Shown here piece by piece: positions 7,787-17,027 of a stretch of DNA of 41,266 nt. The notes beneath the pieces were generated by a model, which was not told the origin of the DNA, searched no databases, and saw nothing but the letters and a program-made list of their open reading frames with translations. A program made the translations under genes and the position numbers. Source of the DNA: Halieaceae bacterium UBA5085 (GTDB taxonomy: Bacteria; Pseudomonadota; Gammaproteobacteria; Pseudomonadales; Halieaceae); contig DIAF01000011.1 in the NCBI GenBank assembly GCA_002414665.1, forward strand, positions 558-41,823, in the 5' to 3' direction. Every line of letters starts with the position of its first letter. Position 1 is the stretch's first letter.

Positions 7787-8533
7787 ATGTGGACGCTCTT
7801 CCATAAATTCGGTTCCCCGCCCTGGCTGTATCGCCTGTCCGGAGCCATTCTTCGCTGGTTGCTGCCGATCACTGTGGTGGCGCTGGTGGCCGGATCTGTC
7901 TGGGGGCTGCTGTTCACGGCACCTGACTTCCGTCAGGGCAACAGCTACCGCATCATCTACATCCACGTACCCGCAGCCGTGGTGGCACTGGCCGGTTATT
8001 ACGTGATGGCCATTGCTGGCGCGGTGAGCCTGATCTGGCGCATGAAAATGGCCGACATCGCGATGCGCGCCTGCGCCCCGATCGGGGCGGCACTGACCTT
8101 CATCGCCCTGGTCACCGGCAGCATATGGGGCAAGCCCACCTGGGGTACCTGGTGGGTGTGGGACGCCCGTATCACCTCGATGCTGATACTGCTGTTCCTG
8201 TACCTGGGCGTGGTGGCGTTGTACGAGGCCTACGAGAACAAGGCGCTGGCCGCCAAGGCCTGTGCGGTACTGAGTCTCGTAGGTACAGTGAACATACCCA
8301 TCATCTACAAATCGGTGGACTGGTGGTACAGCCTGCACCAGCCTGCGTCGATCAAGTTCACTGGCGGCAGCACCATTGATCCCAGCATGCTTTATCCGCT
8401 GCTGTTCATGATCCTCGCATTTTACGCGCTGTTCACCTGCGCGCTGCTGCTCAACATGCGTGCGGAAATACTTCAGCGCGAGCAGCGGACCGCGTGGGTC
8501 CGGGCGCTGGCCGGCGAGCGGGGGGGCAGCTGA
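7787..8533 (+). CDS. ccmC: Heme transporter/handling protein CcmC
   Basis: The 248-residue protein has six membrane segments and belongs to the heme-handling family that loads heme onto CcmE. The periplasmic tryptophan-rich WWD motif (WGTWWVWDARIT, residues 119-130) is intact, as are the flanking heme-ligand histidines (His60 in YIHVPAA and the His in SLHQPAS). Length matches CcmC. The ATG at 7787 has no visible ribosome-binding site but a strong -10 box just upstream. The stop overlaps the ccmD start (ATGA). Confidence 0.96.
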   Translation: MWTLFHKFGSPPWLYRLSGAILRWLLPITVVALVAGSVWGLLFTAPDFRQGNSYRIIYIHVPAAVVALAGYYVMAIAGAVSLIWRMKMADIAMRACAPIGAALTFIALVTGSIWGKPTWGTWWVWDARITSMLILLFLYLGVVALYEAYENKALAAKACAVLSLVGTVNIPIIYKSVDWWYSLHQPASIKFTGGSTIDPSMLYPLLFMILAFYALFTCALLLNMRAEILQREQRTAWVRALAGERGGS

Positions 8534-8736
8534 TGTATTTCGAGTCGCTGGCAGCGGTTGTGCAGATGGAGGGCCACGGTGCGTTTGTCTGGTCCGCCTA
8601 CTTCATTACAATTGGGGTGATCGTATTCATGGTCTACGCGCCCCGGCGGCGGGAGAAGCGTTTCCTGCGGCAGCTTGAGGGGCAAATCCGGCGCGCGGAG
8701 GGCGGCAGCCCGCCCAGCGCCAGCAAGGAGGTGTGA
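8533..8736 (+). CDS. ccmD: Heme exporter small subunit CcmD
   Basis: The 67-residue protein has a single membrane helix (about residues 19-38) with the CcmD pattern: MYFESLAAVVQMEGHGAFVW at the N-terminus, then a helix, then a basic cytoplasmic RRREKRFLR segment. It bridges CcmAB with CcmC and CcmE. The ATG overlaps the ccmC stop and follows a G-rich ribosome site. Confidence 0.9.
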   Translation: MYFESLAAVVQMEGHGAFVWSAYFITIGVIVFMVYAPRRREKRFLRQLEGQIRRAEGGSPPSASKEV

Positions 8737-9203
8737 TGCACCCGGTTCGCAAGCAACGTTTGTGGTTGGTGTTGTTTCTCGTTGTCTTTTCCAGCTCCGC
8801 GATAGGCCTGATGGCCTATGCCCTGCGTGGCAATATCAATCTGTTTTATCCTCCGGTTGACGTGGCCGCAGGCCTGGCGCCGGTGGGTCAGAACATCCGC
8901 GTGGGGGGCATGGTGGTCGACGGCAGCGTCGAGCGCAGCGACAACAGCCTGGAAGTGCGCTTTGCAGTCACCGATTACGAGGCGGTGGTGCCTGTGGTCT
9001 ACACGGGTATCCTGCCGGACCTGTTTGACGAGGGGCAGGGGGCGGTTGCTGCGGGCAAGCTCGATGAAAACGGCGTGCTGCAGGCATCGGAGGTGCTGGC
9101 CAAGCACGACGAGAACTACATGCCGCCCGAGGTGGCCGAGGCGCTGGAGGCTTCCAAGTCGCGTATGGCCGAACAGGCCGCCAGACAGGGGTACGGACAA
9201 TGA
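8736..9203 (+). CDS. ccmE: Heme chaperone CcmE
   Basis: The 155-residue periplasmic, membrane-anchored chaperone has an N-terminal anchor (about residues 9-30), an OB-fold domain, and the covalent heme-binding motif LAKHDENYMP, with His124 as the attachment residue and Tyr128 as the usual axial ligand (equivalent to His130 and Tyr134 in E. coli). The ATG at 8736 is preferred over the GTG at 8733 because AAGGAGG ends 4 bases upstream of it. The last bases overlap the ccmF ATG. Confidence 0.95.
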   Translation: MHPVRKQRLWLVLFLVVFSSSAIGLMAYALRGNINLFYPPVDVAAGLAPVGQNIRVGGMVVDGSVERSDNSLEVRFAVTDYEAVVPVVYTGILPDLFDEGQGAVAAGKLDENGVLQASEVLAKHDENYMPPEVAEALEASKSRMAEQAARQGYGQ

Positions 9204-11188
9204 TCCCCGAGCTGGGGCATTTTGCGCTGATCCTGGCCCTGTGCCTGTCGGTGTTGCTCTGCACCGTGCCACTGTGGGGCAGCTGGCGCCGCAACGTTAC
9301 CGCCATGGCACTGGCGCCGAACCTGGCGATTGGCGTGCTGGTGTTTACGTCGCTGAGTTTTGCCTGCCTGACCTGGGCGTTCCTCCAGGATGACTTCTCG
9401 GTTGAGGTCGTGGCCAACAACAGCAACAGCCTGCTGCCCTGGTACTACAAGTTCTCAGCGGTGTGGGGCAATCATGAGGGCTCTCTCCTGTTGTGGGTGT
9501 GGATACTCGCCCTCTGGACCTTCGCCGTGGCTGTGTTCAGCCCCCAGCTGCCGCTGGTGATGCTGTCCCGGGTGCTCGCGGTTATGGGCTTTGTTGGCGT
9601 TGGTTTTCTGGCGTTTTCACTGCTGACGTCCAATCCCTTTGCGCGCCTGCTGCCCGGCACGCCCGCCGATGGCCAGGACCTCAATCCGCTACTGCAGGAC
9701 TTCGGGCTGATTATTCACCCACCGCTGCTTTACATGGGTTACGTGGGTTTCTCGGTTGCTTTCGCGTTTGCGATTGCCGCGCTGCTCGGCGGCCGTCTGG
9801 ACGCTGCGTGGGCGCGCTGGTCGCGACCCTGGACCAATGTTGCCTGGGCCTTCCTAACGCTGGGTATCATGCTGGGCAGCTGGTGGGCCTATTACGAACT
9901 GGGCTGGGGCGGCTGGTGGTTCTGGGATCCGGTTGAAAATGCCTCGTTCATGCCCTGGCTGGCCGGCACGGCACTGGTGCATTCTCTGGCGGCTACCGAG
10001 AAACGCGGCCTGTTCAAGAGCTGGACAGTGCTGCTCGCCATTTTTGCCTTCTCACTGAGCCTGTTGGGTACGTTTCTGGTTCGTTCGGGTGTGCTGACCT
10101 CGGTGCACGCCTTCGCCACAGATCCCGCCCGTGGCATGTTCATTCTGGTTTTCCTGGGCATCGTCACCGGCGGTTCGCTGGTGCTGTACGCGCTGCGCGC
10201 CCCGGCAGTGGCGAGCCGGGTGAGTTTCGCCTGGATTTCCCGTGAATCCTTGCTGTTGGTGAACAACGTGGTGTTTCTTGTGGCCACGCTGACCGTGCTC
10301 TTCGGCACGCTGTTCCCGTTGCTTATGGATGCTCTGGGGCAGGGCAAGTACTCCGTCGGCCCGCCCTATTTCAATGCCGTGTTCATTCCATTGATGGCCC
10401 TGTTGGTGCCCTTCATGACGGTCGGGCCCTTATCGCGCTGGAAGCGCGACAGTACCAGTCGCTGGAAGGCCGAGCTGCTGGTGCCCGCGCTGGTTACCCT
10501 GGGTTGCGCGCTCACGCTGCCGCTGCTGCACGCGGGTGACTACAACGTCTGGGTGGCTCTGGCGGTGCTGTTTGCCGGCTGGCTGGTGGTGGGGCTGCTC
10601 CGGGATATCAGTAACCGGGTGCGCAACAGTGCCTCCGTCGCAGCCGGGCTGGCACGTCTCGCGCCCAGTTACTGGGGCATGGTGGTGGCGCATGTTGGCT
10701 TCGCCGCCACGATTATCGGTGTCGTGCTCACCAGCCAGTACAACATCGAACACGACCTCAAGATGAGTCCGGGTGACAGCGATACACTGGCGGGTTACGA
10801 ATTCCGCTTTATCGATGTGCGCACGGTGCAGGGGCCGAACTTTGTCGCTGATGAGGCGCGCTTTGTGGTGTACCGGGACGGCCGTGAGGTGGTTCGCCTG
10901 GCTCCGCAGAAACGCCGCTATCTGGCCAGCGGCAGTGTCATGACCGAAGCCTCCATCGACGCCGGCATATTCCGTGACCTGTTTGTCGCCATGGGCGAGC
11001 CGGTGGGCACGGCGGGGGCGTGGGCGATCCGCCTGCACTACAAGCCGTTTGTGCGCTGGATGTGGGCCGGGGCCCTGCTGATGGCCGTGGGCGGCTTCAT
11101 AACGGTTGCCGACAAGCGCTATCGTCGCCAGCGCAGTGCGGCGCGTGACAGTCTGCGGCAAGGGGGTGTGCGTGGCGCCCAGGCTTAA
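9200..11188 (+). CDS. ccmF: Cytochrome c heme lyase subunit CcmF
   Basis: The 662-residue polytopic membrane protein ligates heme from CcmE to apocytochrome c with CcmH and CcmI. The WWD motif GWGGWWFWDP is at about residues 235-244, followed by the conserved ENASFMPWL. The histidine blocks HEGSLLLW, IHPPLLYMGY and HSLAATEKRG are present. The C-terminus holds the usual periplasmic domain and last membrane helix. Length matches CcmF (about 640-660). The ATG overlaps the ccmE stop; the ccmG start lies inside its 3' end. Confidence 0.96.
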   Translation: MIPELGHFALILALCLSVLLCTVPLWGSWRRNVTAMALAPNLAIGVLVFTSLSFACLTWAFLQDDFSVEVVANNSNSLLPWYYKFSAVWGNHEGSLLLWVWILALWTFAVAVFSPQLPLVMLSRVLAVMGFVGVGFLAFSLLTSNPFARLLPGTPADGQDLNPLLQDFGLIIHPPLLYMGYVGFSVAFAFAIAALLGGRLDAAWARWSRPWTNVAWAFLTLGIMLGSWWAYYELGWGGWWFWDPVENASFMPWLAGTALVHSLAATEKRGLFKSWTVLLAIFAFSLSLLGTFLVRSGVLTSVHAFATDPARGMFILVFLGIVTGGSLVLYALRAPAVASRVSFAWISRESLLLVNNVVFLVATLTVLFGTLFPLLMDALGQGKYSVGPPYFNAVFIPLMALLVPFMTVGPLSRWKRDSTSRWKAELLVPALVTLGCALTLPLLHAGDYNVWVALAVLFAGWLVVGLLRDISNRVRNSASVAAGLARLAPSYWGMVVAHVGFAATIIGVVLTSQYNIEHDLKMSPGDSDTLAGYEFRFIDVRTVQGPNFVADEARFVVYRDGREVVRLAPQKRRYLASGSVMTEASIDAGIFRDLFVAMGEPVGTAGAWAIRLHYKPFVRWMWAGALLMAVGGFITVADKRYRRQRSAARDSLRQGGVRGAQA

Positions 11189-11714
11189 GCTGTTCCTGCC
11201 TCTGTTGATTTTTGTTGTGCTTGCCGGCTTCCTGTACCGCGGGCTGTCACTGGATCCGATGGCGCTTCCCTCCGCGCTTATCGACAAGCCCCTGCCCGCA
11301 TTCACCCTGACCGCGCTGGCGGACGGTCGCGAGCTGTCGCGTGAGGATGTGATTGGTGAGCCCGCGCTGTTCAACGTCTGGGCGACCTGGTGTATTTCCT
11401 GTCGCGCCGAGCATCCCTACTTGCAGCAGCTGGCCGACAGGGGTGTGCCGATCTACGGTATCAACTACAAGGACGAGGACGAGGCCGCACGTCGCTGGCT
11501 GCGTGAGCTGGGCGACCCCTATCGAGTCAATATTGTCGATCGCGAGGGCACGCTGGGGGTCGATCTTGGCGTCTATGGCGCACCCGAGACCTACCTGGTC
11601 GATGCCGCCGGTGTGATTCGTTACCGCCATGTTGGCGTGGTGGATGATCGGGTCTGGCGTGACACGCTTGAACCGATCTGGCACGAAGTGCTGGCTATGG
11701 GGCAGCAACCGTGA
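11172..11714 (+). CDS. ccmG: Thiol:disulfide interchange protein CcmG/DsbE
   Basis: The 180-residue membrane-anchored periplasmic thioredoxin reduces the CcmH or apocytochrome cysteines. It has an N-terminal anchor (residues 6-23), a thioredoxin fold with the active site WCISC (Cys74, Cys77), and a cis-proline region GAPETYLVD with the acidic GXPE motif typical of CcmG. The GTG at 11172 is chosen because AGGGGG ends 5 bases upstream and it leaves the anchor at the N-terminus; the GTG at 11166 is an alternative. It overlaps ccmF by 17 bases and ccmH by four. Confidence 0.93.
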   Translation: MAPRLKLFLPLLIFVVLAGFLYRGLSLDPMALPSALIDKPLPAFTLTALADGRELSREDVIGEPALFNVWATWCISCRAEHPYLQQLADRGVPIYGINYKDEDEAARRWLRELGDPYRVNIVDREGTLGVDLGVYGAPETYLVDAAGVIRYRHVGVVDDRVWRDTLEPIWHEVLAMGQQP

Positions 11715-12175
11715 GGGCGAGGTTGCTGTCGCTTTGCGCCCTGTTGCTGGTTAGCGTGCACTCAGGCGCGGTCATCGAGACTTACGAGTTCAGCACCCCG
11801 GCGCTGGAGGCGCGCTATCAGCTGCTCAGTGAGGAGCTGCGCTGTCCCAAGTGCCAGAACCAGAATATCGCCGACTCCAATGCGCCGATCTCCCAGGACC
11901 TGCGCCGCCTGCTGCACCAGCAACTGGAGGCCGGTGCCAGTGATGAAGAAATCCTTGAGTTCATGGTCGCGCGTTATGGTGAATTCGTGCGTTACCGGCC
12001 CGCCTTCAATACCGTGACTGCGGTGCTGTGGCTGGCACCGCTGATCCTGCTGTTCGCGGGGGTGGCTGGCCTGCTGTTGATCCTGCGCGGTCGCCGCGAT
12101 GGCGCGGCCTCGCTGACCGAGGCTGACCAGGCAAAGCTGGCGGCATTGTTGCAGACACCGGAGAAAGACGCTTGA
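11711..12175 (+). CDS. ccmH: Cytochrome c-type biogenesis protein CcmH
   Basis: The 154-residue periplasmic thioredoxin-like oxidoreductase has an N-terminal signal, the CcmH motif LRCPKCQNQ with redox Cys45 and Cys48, the three-helix segment ending in GEFVRYRPAF, and a C-terminal membrane anchor (VLWLAPLILLFAGVAGLLLI). This is the short form, with CcmI encoded separately as in Pseudomonas, not the fused E. coli form. The GTG start overlaps the ccmG stop. Confidence 0.94.
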   Translation: MRARLLSLCALLLVSVHSGAVIETYEFSTPALEARYQLLSEELRCPKCQNQNIADSNAPISQDLRRLLHQQLEAGASDEEILEFMVARYGEFVRYRPAFNTVTAVLWLAPLILLFAGVAGLLLILRGRRDGAASLTEADQAKLAALLQTPEKDA

Positions 12176-13353
12176 CAACATTCCTGTTCGCCTGCGCCGG
12201 CCTGGTTGTGCTCAGTGGCCTGTTTTTGCTGTTCCCGGGTTGGGCGGCGAAGCGACCGATCGACGATGGTGCACAGGCCAACCTCGACTGGTACAGGCTG
12301 CGCCGTGCCGAATTGGCAGAGGCCGGCGAGACCGACCTGGAAACGGATACGCAGCTGCGCTTGCTGGAAGACCAGCAGGGACAGGAGGCGTCCTCCCCAG
12401 CGGAGTCTGCGCGCCATGCCTTCCCACTGTGGGCGTTGCTGCCGCTTGTGGGACTGATGTCAGCGTGGCTCTACCATGAACTGGGGGCCGTTACCGATGT
12501 CCAGATTGCCCGCCAACTTGGCGCCCTGGGTGAGGCACCCAGCGAGGCACAGTTGCTGGACCTGATGGACGCGATCGAAGAGCGCGCCGTGCAGCGTCCG
12601 GACAATCTGCACTACCTGGCGCTGCTGGGACGTTACCAGATGGGGCAGGGGGAATTCGCGCTTGCCGCGGAGACCTACGACAGGCTGGTGCAGGCAGCAC
12701 CGGAGGACCCCCAGGGCCTCGCCTACGCCGCCCAGGCGCGGTATCTGGCGGATGGTCGCACCTTGAACGCAACCGCGCAGGGTCGGGCAGAGCAGGCGCT
12801 GGCCATCGACCCGCAGCAGCGCACGGCGCTGGGGTTGCTGGGTATGGCGGCGTTTGAGCGAGGGCAATTCCGCGCCGCAATTCAGTACTGGGAGCGTCTT
12901 ATCGCGATGGAGGCCCCTGGTAGTGAGGGGCAGCAGCTGATCGCCGGCGTTATCGCCGAGGCACGGCAGCGTCTGGGCGAGGAGCCAGTCGTGTCGCCGA
13001 CCGACATCACTCCCGGTGTCACGGTGCGGGTCGCGTTGCCAGAGGGTGCTGAACTGGCCGGCTCTGACACGGTATTCGTGCTTGCCCGTGCCGCCGCCAG
13101 TGAAAGCCGGATGCCGATCGCGGTGCAGCGGCTGGCGGCCAGTCAGCTTCCGGCGACCCTGCGTCTGGATGACAGCAGTTCCATGGCGGGTCAGAAGCTG
13201 TCGGAGGCGGGAGAGATTCTGGTGCTGGTGCAGGTGTCGCCCGCAGGCACCCCCGGCGAGGAAAATGCCACCTGGTTGGGCCGCATTGGCCCCTTGCAGC
13301 CTTCTTTGTCCGATGAGCCCCGTCTGATCACACTCGCACCCCGGCAGGGGTGA
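12172..13353 (+). CDS. ccmI: Cytochrome c-type biogenesis protein CcmI (TPR apocytochrome chaperone)
   Basis: The 393-residue protein presents apocytochrome c to the CcmF/CcmH complex. Two membrane helices (about 2-22 and 83-100) flank a short cytoplasmic loop. TPR-type helical repeats follow (about 120-260, for example YLALLGRYQMGQGEFALAAE and ALGLLGMAAFERGQFRAAIQ), then a beta-rich C-terminal domain. The start is a TTG that overlaps the ccmH TGA, the pattern expected for translational coupling; no better start was seen. It is the last ccm gene. Confidence 0.9.
   Translation: MTTFLFACAGLVVLSGLFLLFPGWAAKRPIDDGAQANLDWYRLRRAELAEAGETDLETDTQLRLLEDQQGQEASSPAESARHAFPLWALLPLVGLMSAWLYHELGAVTDVQIARQLGALGEAPSEAQLLDLMDAIEERAVQRPDNLHYLALLGRYQMGQGEFALAAETYDRLVQAAPEDPQGLAYAAQARYLADGRTLNATAQGRAEQALAIDPQQRTALGLLGMAAFERGQFRAAIQYWERLIAMEAPGSEGQQLIAGVIAEARQRLGEEPVVSPTDITPGVTVRVALPEGAELAGSDTVFVLARAAASESRMPIAVQRLAASQLPATLRLDDSSSMAGQKLSEAGEILVLVQVSPAGTPGEENATWLGRIGPLQPSLSDEPRLITLAPRQG
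13337..13352 (+). terminator. Hairpin across the ccmI stop codon, possible weak terminator
   Basis: CACCCC and GGGGTG pair perfectly around a 4-base GGCA loop at 13337-13352, overlapping the ccmI stop. A second stem with one mismatch lies at 13369-13376 with 13385-13392. Neither is followed by a T-tract, so intrinsic termination is doubtful. Confidence 0.25.
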
Positions 13354-13439
13354 TGTCACATTCGGCCCCCTCAGGCATAGTGTTGCCGGAGGAAGTTGGG
13401 TACACTACATCTAGTATTCGCGGGGTGGCACACAAGCCG

Positions 13440-13468
13440 GTTTTATAGGTTTAAATGCTATATAAAAC
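13440..13468 (+). promoter_or_regulatory. AT-rich inverted repeat upstream of smc (possible promoter/operator)
   Basis: GTTTTATA (13440-13447) and TATAAAAC (13461-13468) are perfect inverted copies 13 bases apart. They sit in a roughly 60-base AT-rich tract (13440-13500) that contrasts with the GC-rich surroundings. TATAAA at 13461-13466 could serve as a -10 element, but no convincing -35 was found. The smc ATG follows at 13498 without a clear ribosome site. Confidence 0.35.
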
Positions 13469-13497
13469 AGAAAGTTACAAAACAAAATTAAAGTGAT

Positions 13498-16400
13498 ATG
13501 CGACTAAAATCCATCAAGCTGGCCGGCTTCAAGTCGTTTGTCGATCCCACCACTGTCAACTTCCCCAGTAACATGTGCGCCGTGGTAGGCCCCAACGGGT
13601 GCGGCAAATCCAACGTCATCGATGCCGTACGCTGGGTGATGGGGGAGAGTTCCGCCAAGAATCTGCGCGGCGAGTCGATGACCGATGTCATTTTCAATGG
13701 CTCGATCAACCGCCAACCGGTGGGGCAGGCATCCATCGAACTGGTGTTCGACAACAGCGACGGCGGTGTAGGCGGCGAGTACGCCAGTTACGCCGAGATC
13801 TCCATCAAGCGTCTGGTCACTCGGGAGGCGCAGTCAGAATATTTCCTGAATGGTGCACGCTGCCGACGTCGGGACATTACCGACATTTTCCTCGGTACCG
13901 GGCTCGGCCCGCGCAGCTATGCGATTATCGAGCAGGGCATGATCTCGCGCCTCATTGAATCGCGTCCCGAAGACCTGCGTGTGTTCATCGAGGAGGCGGC
14001 GGGTATTTCCAAATACAAGGAGCGGCGCAAGGAAACCGAGAACCGCATGCGTCGCACCATGGAAAACCTGGATCGTCTCACCGACCTGCGTGACGAGTTG
14101 CAGCGCCAGCTGCAGCACCTCCAGCGGCAGGCCCAGGCGGCGGAAAAATACAGCGAACTCAAGGCGGAAGAGCGCACCCTGAAAGCCCAGCTTTACGCCC
14201 TGCAGTGGCAGCAGCTGGATGGTCAGGCACGTCAGTGCGGCCAGGCCATCGGTGAACTGGAGGTGCGACTGGAGGCGGTGAACGCCGAGCACCAGCAGGT
14301 GGATACCGGCATAGAACAGCATCGCCAGGATTACACCGAGCGCACAGACAGCTTCAATGAGGTGCAGGCGAACTACTACTCGCTGGGTGCCGAGGTGGCG
14401 CGGCTGGAGCAGGCGATCAAGTTCCAGAAAGAGCGCGCGCAGCAATTGCATGCCGACCTCCGTCAGGCGCTGAGCAGTCTCGACGAGGCGCGGGCGCATT
14501 TGCAGCAGGATCAGGACAAGCTGGCAGCCTGGGAGCAGGAGCTGGAGACGCTGCAGCCCGAGCTGGAGCTGCTGCAGGCGGCGGAAGAAGAGTCCGCCAA
14601 CGCGCTGCAGGAAGCGGAAGAGGCCATGCTGCACTGGCAGCAACAGTGGGATGAGTTCAATCACCAGGCAGCAGCGCCCCGACAGCAGGCGGAGGTGCAG
14701 CAGTCTCGCATCCAGCACCTGGAACAGGCCCAGCAGCGTTTGCAGCGGCGGATCCAGCAGCTGGAAGAAGAGCGCGCTGGCCTGGTAGTCGGTGATGACG
14801 ACGCCGATCTGGAGGCGGTTGCCGAAGACATCGCCCTGCTCGAGGAGCAGATGGCTGCCGCTGAGCTGCGTAGCGATGAGCGGGTCGAGGCGCTGGCGGC
14901 GGCGCGCGAGGAAGAGACCCACCTGTCCGCGCAGCTGAACGAGAGTCGCTCACGCCTGCAGCAGCTGCGCGGCCGGCAGGCCTCGCTGGAGGCTTTGCAG
15001 CAGGCGGCGACGGAAGATCGTGACCAGGGTGTCAGCCAGTGGCTGGCGGCGCAGGGGCTGCAGACTCAGCCGCGTCTGCTGGAACAGCTGCAGGTTGATG
15101 ACGGCTGGCAGCAGGCGGTTGAAACAGCGCTGGGAGATTATCTGCAGGCGGTGTGTGTAGAGCAGCTGGGGGACCTGGCAGACTCCCTGCAGGCGCTGGA
15201 ACAGGGGCAGGTCAGCCTGGTTCAAGGCGGTGCCGGGGAGGCCCCATCGAGCCCCGACTATCTGATATCCCGCGTGCACGGGCCTGCGGCCGTCGCAAGC
15301 CTGCTGGCGGGGGTTCGTGTGTCAGCCGACCTGCCCTCCGCGCTGCAACTGCGTAACCAGCTGGCGGCCGGTGAATCGGTCATTACCGCGGACGGTATCT
15401 GGCTGGGTCGCGATTGGCTGCGGGTGGCCCGTCCGGGCCAGCAGGCGGGCGGTGTTATCCAGCGCCAGCAGGAGCTGGAGCGGCTGGTGCAGGACGTCGA
15501 TGTCACCGCGCGGCAGGTGTCTCAGCTAGAGGGGTCTCTGGCGGAGCTTCGCGAACGGCAACAGGGTCTGGAGAGCCAGCGCCAGGACAGCCAGCGTGAG
15601 CAGCAGCAGCTGTCGCGGCAGCATGCAGAATTGCGTGCTGCCCTGTCGGCGCAGCAGGCACGTATGGAGCAAATAGGTGCTCGTCGCGAGCGTCTGGCCT
15701 CGGATATCGCCGATACCCGCGGTCAGTTCACGCAGGAGCAGGAGTCGGTTGCGGAAGCGCGGCTGCTGCTTGCAGAAGCCATCGAGCGCATGGAGACAGA
15801 TTCCCGCCAGCGCGAGGAGCTGCTGGCACGTCGGGATGCAGCGCGCAACCAGCTCGATAGCGTGCGGCAGAAGGCGCGTCACGACAAGGATGCGGCGCAT
15901 CAGTCCGCCATGCGACACCAATCGCTGCAAACACAGCTGCGTGGGGTGACGGACACCATGGCGCGTGCGCACTCCCAGGTGGCCCAGCTGGAAGAGCGAC
16001 GTGAATCCCTGCAGGGCAGCCTGATGGAGAGTGACGATCCGGTAGTGGCCTTACAGCAGGAACTTGAGGAGCAGCTGGCGCTGCGGCTCGCCTCCGAAGC
16101 GGAACTGACTCAGGCGCGGCAGGCGGTCGCCGAAGTGGAACATGCGCTGCGGCAGGCAGAGCAGCAGCGGGCTGCGATTGAGCAGCGCGCCCAGTCTGTG
16201 CGTACCGAGCTGGAACAACAGCGTTTGCAACAGCAGGGCCTGCAGGTGCAGCGAGACAACGTGCTGCGCCAGCTCCGGGAGCTGGACCAGGAGGTCGACA
16301 GCGTGCTGGCCGGGATGCCGGAAAGTGCCAACGAGGCGGAGTGGCAGAGTGCACTCGAGCGGGTGGCGGCCCGTGTGGCCAGGCTGGGGCCCATCAACCT

Positions 16401-16998
16401 CGCGGCGATAGACGAATATGCCCTGCAGTCTGAGCGCAAGCAGTACCTGGATGCCCAGAACGAGGATCTGGAAACGGCGCTGGAAACCCTCGCCTCGGCG
16501 ATCCGCAAGATCGACAAGGAGACACGTAGCCGGTTCCGCGACACCTTCGACAAGGTGAACTCAGGGCTGCAGGACCTGTTTCCGCGCGTGTTCGGCGGCG
16601 GCAACGCGTATCTGGAGATGACCGGAGACGACCTCCTGGATACGGGCATCACCATCATGGCCCGCCCCCCGGGCAAGAAGAACAGCACCATTCACCTGCT
16701 GTCGGGTGGCGAGAAGGCGCTTACTGCGATTGCCCTGGTGTTTTCGATTTTCCAGCTTAATCCCGCGCCATTCTGTATGCTTGACGAAGTGGACGCGCCG
16801 CTGGACGATGCCAACGTGGGCAGGTATGCACGCATGGTCAAGGAGATGTCTGAGAAAGTGCAGTTCATCTACATTACCCACAACAAGATATCCATGGAAT
16901 TGGCGGACCAGTTGATGGGTGTCACCATGCACGAACCCGGTGTATCCCGGCTGGTGACGGTGGATGTCGAAGAGGCAGCGGAACTGGCGGCGAGTTAG
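13498..16998 (+). CDS. smc: Chromosome partition protein Smc
   Basis: The 1166-residue SMC ATPase compacts and resolves the chromosome. The N-terminal head has Walker A GPNGCGKSN (about residues 32-40) and a Q-loop in VRWVMGESSAKNLRG. A first coiled coil (about 170-500) leads to a globular hinge (about 505-650), then a second glutamine-rich coiled coil (about 655-1000), and a C-terminal head with signature LSGGEKALTAIAL and Walker B FCMLDEVDAPLDD. Length and order match bacterial Smc. Presence of Smc instead of MukB fits non-enteric gammaproteobacteria, where smc-zipA-ligA is a known order. The following zipA gene starts 29 bases after the stop. Confidence 0.97.
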   Translation: MRLKSIKLAGFKSFVDPTTVNFPSNMCAVVGPNGCGKSNVIDAVRWVMGESSAKNLRGESMTDVIFNGSINRQPVGQASIELVFDNSDGGVGGEYASYAEISIKRLVTREAQSEYFLNGARCRRRDITDIFLGTGLGPRSYAIIEQGMISRLIESRPEDLRVFIEEAAGISKYKERRKETENRMRRTMENLDRLTDLRDELQRQLQHLQRQAQAAEKYSELKAEERTLKAQLYALQWQQLDGQARQCGQAIGELEVRLEAVNAEHQQVDTGIEQHRQDYTERTDSFNEVQANYYSLGAEVARLEQAIKFQKERAQQLHADLRQALSSLDEARAHLQQDQDKLAAWEQELETLQPELELLQAAEEESANALQEAEEAMLHWQQQWDEFNHQAAAPRQQAEVQQSRIQHLEQAQQRLQRRIQQLEEERAGLVVGDDDADLEAVAEDIALLEEQMAAAELRSDERVEALAAAREEETHLSAQLNESRSRLQQLRGRQASLEALQQAATEDRDQGVSQWLAAQGLQTQPRLLEQLQVDDGWQQAVETALGDYLQAVCVEQLGDLADSLQALEQGQVSLVQGGAGEAPSSPDYLISRVHGPAAVASLLAGVRVSADLPSALQLRNQLAAGESVITADGIWLGRDWLRVARPGQQAGGVIQRQQELERLVQDVDVTARQVSQLEGSLAELRERQQGLESQRQDSQREQQQLSRQHAELRAALSAQQARMEQIGARRERLASDIADTRGQFTQEQESVAEARLLLAEAIERMETDSRQREELLARRDAARNQLDSVRQKARHDKDAAHQSAMRHQSLQTQLRGVTDTMARAHSQVAQLEERRESLQGSLMESDDPVVALQQELEEQLALRLASEAELTQARQAVAEVEHALRQAEQQRAAIEQRAQSVRTELEQQRLQQQGLQVQRDNVLRQLRELDQEVDSVLAGMPESANEAEWQSALERVAARVARLGPINLAAIDEYALQSERKQYLDAQNEDLETALETLASAIRKIDKETRSRFRDTFDKVNSGLQDLFPRVFGGGNAYLEMTGDDLLDTGITIMARPPGKKNSTIHLLSGGEKALTAIALVFSIFQLNPAPFCMLDEVDAPLDDANVGRYARMVKEMSEKVQFIYITHNKISMELADQLMGVTMHEPGVSRLVTVDVEEAAELAAS

Positions 16999-17027
16999 GA
17001 CAAGCGGAGGAAGCGGGCGCAGCTGTG

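Noticed and set aside
13834..14922. A 362-codon minus-strand frame rich in Leu
   Set aside because: It is antisense to the Smc coiled coil; its Leu-rich pattern mirrors Gln and Glu codons of the sense strand.
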